Part shown: in pieces, positions 59,291 through 64,000 of the stretch
How positions within the stretch are numbered: position 1 is the stretch's first letter
How the letters are laid out: every line of letters begins with the position of its first letter
Source: Hydractinia symbiolongicarpus
Lineage: Eukaryota; Cnidaria; Hydrozoa; Anthoathecata; Hydractiniidae
NCBI RefSeq assembly: GCF_029227915.1
Contig: NC_079886.1
Coordinates: 18,638,501-18,702,500 of the forward strand
Direction of reading: 5' to 3'
DNA length: 64,000 bases
Translations under genes and position numbers: made by a program
Notes under the pieces: model-generated
What the model was told of the DNA's origin: nothing
Seen by the model: the letters and a program-made list of their open reading frames with translations, nothing else
Databases searched by the model: none

Positions 59291-59815
59291 AGAGGAAATA
59301 CGGTAAACCCCTAATCTGACAAAAGAGACGAGGGGAAAAGACGCGTAGCGAAAGCAGCCCTGCGCGGAGCTATATTGGCAGGCGATTTGCTCACTTTTGG
59401 CCTATGCATGTTGGTGTGGTAAACAAAAACAAAGCAAACCGTACACAGCACTTTTTCTCCAGTTTTTCATAATTATTATTTTATTCTATAACATTGCGAC
59501 CAATTTGATTTCATATTTTGTTTTCTTACGTGGCTAGCTAGCTGATTTTTTATTCGCTACCTTTGAACTGGCGGAAAAAGCTAGCTATATACTAGAGACA
59601 GCTGTATGTAATATATTTCTCATACAAAAACACGTATAAATTAAAATTAATATGTTTAAATAGCTAGTCTATACTATACCGTCCATATTACGTGAGATGA
59701 TACTAAAAAGGAAAAGGTTTCACATGTTGTAGCTATAGGAAAACGGTTTTTCATATACTATAGGAAGCCATTTCCTAATAAACTAATACACTCAATCATA
59801 GTGCTGTGTTTTTCC

Positions 59816-59887
59816 TGCGCACGCAGAAATGGAGGTAACTTTTCTGCTTAGTTTGTTTACATTTTTACCTCCATTTTTGTGCGCGCA
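59816..59887. repeat. short imperfect palindrome (hairpin)
   Basis: Arms of 23 bases, tgcgcacgcagaaatgg-aggtaa and its near inverse ttacctcc-atttttgtgcgcgca, around a loop of about 26 bases. Four mismatches at most. Confidence 0.7.
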
Positions 59888-60599
59888 TCGGGCATTACGT
59901 AATCATTTAGATGCGTGCGCAAGAAAATATCGGAACAGTGATTCCATGTATTTTTTTGATTTCAATTTTGGTTGCCCTTTTGGGAAACTGTTACCCATTC
60001 TCAAGACCATTTTACGGAATTGTGGAAAGAGGCCACATTGATTTTTTTCCTTAGGTGAAATTTTGCAGGGAAATATTCCCTTTCCATTGGTGAAAAATTT
60101 GTTGTGCACTTCTTAACCACCTAGTGTGCAGACCCATAGGTGGTTTCTCGACAAGGAAACCATTTCCTTTATTCTCGCCCGTTTGGGGAAACAGTATTTC
60201 CTAAATGGGAAACTGTTTCCCAGATGAGTAGTGGTTTTCCTTTTTGTGTCAACTCCCAAACTGATATTTATGATAAATGGCTGGAATATATTACCTGCTG
60301 ACATGCCTTTTATCCTTTTCTCTATCCTTTTATAGAAAAATAGCAATGTGTAAAACAATACAGACTACCTTGCAATAGACTAAAGTATTTTGAATTATAA
60401 TTTCATCTTGCACCCTGGGCCATCTTCTCTTCCATGGCTTCCTCCTTGTCAACCAGAAAAATCATAATGTTGCATAACATATACGTCACGACTAGAATCC
60501 AGATTTGAATATTATGTAATTGCCTGCATTATTATCTTGTCAAATATAACACAAACATGAATAAAAATAATTCTCAGGAGAAGAATTAAAATATTCTAA

Positions 60600-60860
60600 T
60601 AATCAAAAAAAAATGTATATCGTATTAAAAAGAAGTCCAGAAGTTCTGTCTCCCACACGACACAGCAGGCAATAGGTCAGCCCTGCCCTCGGTTTTGTGA
60701 GAAAAGATGTTCTGCAAAGACTCTAACAATTGAGTCTCCTGTACAGTTTTGCCTCATGTTAAGCTTGGCAGTGACAAGCATTTTCAAAGCATGCCACCGG
60801 CGACTTCTGCGATATACAACCTAATGATTTCATCTCGAAACATAAAAAGCCAGTAACATT
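60600..60860 (+). repeat. dispersed repeat, copy B
   Basis: Same orientation as copy A at 18636-18964 in MIOS intron 4, clearly alignable over its whole length; copy B lacks the roughly 45-base insert. No coding capacity is evident and no target duplication is certain. Confidence 0.8.
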
Positions 60861-61718
60861 CGAAAAGAACAACAGGTGTTATTACGCAATGTAACGTATT
60901 TAATTTCTCAAAATAATTCATTTTTAAACGTGCATGTTTTTCATTCAAATTCCGAACTTTAATTCATTTTTTTCTTTGATTTTTAATATATAGTAAATAA
61001 TTACTTTATGCAAATGACATTTCAGGTGCGCATTATTGAAGTGACTAAAGTGTTTTTGGTGCGCGATTGAAAACGCTGCTCCATTGTCTATATGAAAAAA
61101 TGTGTATGAACCAATCACCAATCAGATTGTTATCTATTCCTAATAGTAGATAAATAATTTTTTTGGCAAAGCAAGGAATCGATCGCCGCTCAGTCTGACC
61201 ACTGGTAACGTGATCCTGACGGTCAATTAACAAAATTCGGCAGTCAGTGACCGTTGACTGGCTGTTATTTTAAGCACTGCCACCATCCAGATATGTCATA
61301 ATAAATAGAAATTAAGTCAGAAAAATAGTACCATTTAACATTTTGGATTTGCTAAACTAATACTAAAGTTTACTGTGAATATGTCGTTGTCATATAGCAC
61401 ATTCGATCGATAACTACCTTTTAAACCCTTCCTCATGTTCGCATTTCCTTTATTTGATGCTACTAATCAATTTTAAAAGCAATAAAAGATATATTAGAAA
61501 CATTATAACTTGTCTCACTTTCTTTTATTTTTTAGGCTGTAGTATCCTGACTATGTAAAATTTTTGCCAAGGTAACATGCAAATTTTTGTTACGCCAGCA
61601 ATCACAGCATTTGTTCTCTAAGCATTGTTTAATTGTAAAATTCAATGTAGTTTTTAGAATATGTTTCAAACAATTAACTTTTTAGATTTAGAAAATGCTA
61701 CAAAAGTTTTAAACGAAT

Positions 61719-64000
61719 ATGCTAAAATCTGAAGGAAACGTTGATTGTAACACTCGCCAGTCATTTGAAAGACTTGTAATAGATAGTTATAAAAAGGTTT
61801 TACCAGCTGAATCTAAACTGTACAAACTTGGATGTAAAATAGGTAGTTAATTTTGTACTAATGTTAATCAGTATAGCAGTTGCTTTATTTCATTCCTTTT
61901 TGCTTTTTTTATGCATAATTTTTGTTTGTTTGATTTTTACTGCCATTTTGTTCTTAATCAGGTGTCTATTCGTATTGTTAAGTTAAGATCCTTGCTACTG
62001 AAGAAATCCTCAACTCAATATATTATCTTTTATCATTAGGAGCTGGTACTTTCTCAACACTATGGCTTGCTGAGTGTAAAAAAAGTGATGATCGAAATCT
62101 GTATGTTATCAAGAAGTTAGATGTTGACAAGCTCACAACAAAGGATTTAAAAAACTTGCAGGTATAATTTGAATAACTTTTAACAAAAAGTCATTGCCGA
62201 TGCGCAGTGTTTTAAATAACAGTAAATGGAACATTACAGTTTATTATATTAATGATCAATCTCTTTTAATAAAAATTGTCCAATATCAGAATTCATTAAA
62301 GAATTTCCTTTATCATGTTTTCATGTAAAAGATACTATGAGAACTACACAGCTCCTGAGAAATGTGTTTCCAAAGCACATTAGGTGTGGCATGACTATTG
62401 TACGACAGGTTGCACGATATAGTTAAACATGGCATGGCAAGTGTTTTCATTGCTTTGCCAAACCAAAGTATTATTTAGGGCAATAGTCACTATAGTCACG
62501 AGAAAAATAAACTTTATTGAAAAAGAAGCCATAACGACATGTTGCTTGATGTCTTTTTTAATGCCGACAGGAATTCTCTCTTGAAAAAACATGTATATAC
62601 AATTGATGAAATGTGTGCATTTATGCATGTGATTACTGGATATTACTAAAGAATTTTACTGGATATTGTTTTTTCTTATTTTTCTGCCAGAAAATAAGGA
62701 ATCTTATCCAGTTTTTGTTTAGATTAGAACATTTGTCATTTGAATAAAATAGTATTAAAAAAAAGTTTGTAGTCCATATTCAATTATCCAGCCAGGAAAA
62801 GTTAGGAAATTAGGCTAAATTATGAAAAAGTTAGGCTGAATTTCCCAAAATTTCATAAATTATAATAATTACATAATTTTATAATGGTTCTGTGCTCTTC
62901 AAATAAGCATATTGAGATTGAATAATAAATTATTATGACAAAAATGAAGCAGTTGGATTTCATTTAGATTTAAAGAAAATAATTATTTTGAAAACGAGGC
63001 TATTCTTAGGAAGCTCGGCTATATGAAGGGTTTGACCGTAACTTTTAGTTGGAATTGAGGCACTTAACAAACAGAAATATTTACGAAGTTAGGTAATTTG
63101 TTATAATTTTTGCTAAGGAACTTAATAAAAATCATTTTTAGTATTGACTATAATTAGGAAATTCGGGAAAGGTCTATTATCAATTTCTGGAATTTTAAAG
63201 GCTCCTCAAGAAGTGTTGTTGCATTACCTTAAGCTGGTTTATTCATTTCACATATTATATAAAGCCTTCTTTTCCTTTTTTTAAAGGTGTTGGTTAAAAG
63301 GTCATAATGTTTTTTTCTTCTTTAGTATGAGGTACAATTGTCAAGTCAGTTAAATCATCCATATATACTTGCATTTTATTCTTCTTTTGTTGCTGATCAT
63401 GGCTGCATATGGACTGTATATCCGTTTTATAATTTTGGTGAGTCGTGATATACTTTTGTTGACATTTAAAACGGTAAATTTGAAGTAGATTCACACATAC
63501 TGTAAATTAACCAAAAATTAGCTAATTAGCTATGGTTACCCTGGCCAAAACCTTAAGTTTGACAATTTAAAGCCAATTAAGGTAACCCTTTTAAAACCAG
63601 AAAAATAAGTTTACATAATAAGTTACTATTTCTATTATAGTTCCTATTATAACACTCTTTTTAGCTATAATACTATTATCTTTCACCAAAAATATTCAGT
63701 TTCGATAATTCCTCTTTAAACTCAAAGCGTCATAAATAATTATTCCTGTTGAACTTCAGTGCTATATACGTGCTTGTAAAATTATGCGGGAAAAAGCTAA
63801 TTATTAAAGAGAAACGTTATTAACAACTAAGATGACACTTAATGTAGAAATTTGTGACAATTTTATGCCCAAGCTCCAATTTCTAATAGGAAAATGCTAT
63901 TTTTTTATTTTTTTTGGAAAAAATTTAACATATCTGATAAATTAATCAATATTAAGAAATATTTAAAAAATATTTTTATTCTAGATATTTTACTTTTACC
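61719..64000 (+). CDS. STRAD-like pseudokinase (5' exons, runs off window)
   Basis: STRAD pseudokinases bind and activate LKB1 with MO25. Three secure exons join in phase: 61719-61842 (ATG), 62040-62161 and 63326-63437, ending at a gtgagt donor. A fourth may start at 63985 (acceptor ttctag, phase fits). The 118 residues seen cover the kinase N-lobe: LYKLGCKIGAGTFSTLWLAE (glycine loop), YVIKKLDVD (lysine strand), then YEVQLSSQLNHPYILAFYSS and FVADHGCIWTVYPF. The helix C and beta-4/5 part lines up best with STRADA/STRADB (GELHVSKLFNHPNIV, TFIADNELWVV). Unlike human STRAD, where the VAIK lysine is Arg, this protein keeps Lys (VIKK). The HRD and DFG motifs lie beyond the window, so pseudokinase status is not shown here. 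Another STE20-group kinase is the alternative. Confidence 0.75.

Larger units (their letters stand above)
56750..59303. mobile_element. pogo/Tigger-class DNA transposon, complete ends, two genes
   Basis: A 2,554-bp element. Its terminal inverted repeats are identical over 25 bp (56750-56774 and 59279-59303; start ccgtatttcctctaaag), with TA duplicated outside both (56748-56749, 59304-59305). Inside each end are GC-rich subterminal repeats of core aaagaacgccgc. It carries two divergent genes: a HIRAN-like ORF (minus, 56940-57467) and a broken transposase (plus, 57691-59105). TA duplications and a DDD transposase place it in the pogo branch of Tc1/mariner. The perfect ends suggest recent insertion. 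Confidence 0.92.
59306..61718. other. intergenic DNA between the pogo element and the STRAD-like gene
   Basis: No gene is seen. It holds the hairpin at 59816-59887, several gggaaac/gtttccc-type motifs between 59970 and 60220, the dispersed repeat copy B at 60600-60860, and a likely 5' UTR exon of the next gene, since an acceptor-like tttttag ends at 61685 and an in-frame TAG follows before the ATG at 61719. Confidence 0.5.

Overview
The window is AT-rich, intron-dense animal DNA. Coding regions are short exons with GT/AG borders, introns are long and hold simple repeats, minisatellites and MITE-like elements, and the recognisable proteins are metazoan: a GATOR2 subunit, a Twist-type bHLH factor, a RhoGAP of the ARHGAP12/15/27 group and a STRAD-like pseudokinase. 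The base composition, the transposon repertoire and the divergent single-exon Twist suggest a cnidarian, perhaps a hydrozoan. That assignment is inference; no diagnostic marker was seen.

Layout. 1-2156: non-coding, with a 16-bp AT-rich tandem repeat. 2157-7624 (+): the 3' part of a RhoGAP gene, six secure exons and one possible 5' exon. 7625-15269: a gene-free stretch packed with nested MITEs and foldback elements. 15270-50399 (+): a complete 36-exon MIOS gene whose exons join in phase into 908 codons. Its introns carry a 42-bp tandem array, a 212-bp AT tract and a 1.27-kb 19-bp minisatellite, and its largest intron (36681-46159) contains a complete two-exon BTB gene on the opposite strand. 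50400-52635: convergent intergenic space. 52636-53196 (-): Twist-like bHLH gene in one exon, with the C-terminal WR motif. 53197-56749: intergenic, with a MITE flanked by TTAA. 56750-59303: a complete pogo/Tigger-class DNA transposon with perfect 25-bp terminal inverted repeats and TA target duplications, carrying two divergent genes: a decayed DDE transposase and an intact HIRAN-like ORF. 59304-61718: intergenic, with a short hairpin and a second copy of a repeat also found in a MIOS intron. 61719 to the right edge (+): first coding exons of a STRAD-like pseudokinase, cut by the window end.

The host genes do not form a functional cluster. MIOS (amino-acid sensing upstream of TORC1) and STRAD (LKB1-AMPK) both belong to nutrient and energy signalling, but their proximity may be chance. 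The most unusual system is the two-gene pogo element, in which the HIRAN-like protein gene has stayed open while the transposase beside it has acquired a frameshift and a stop.
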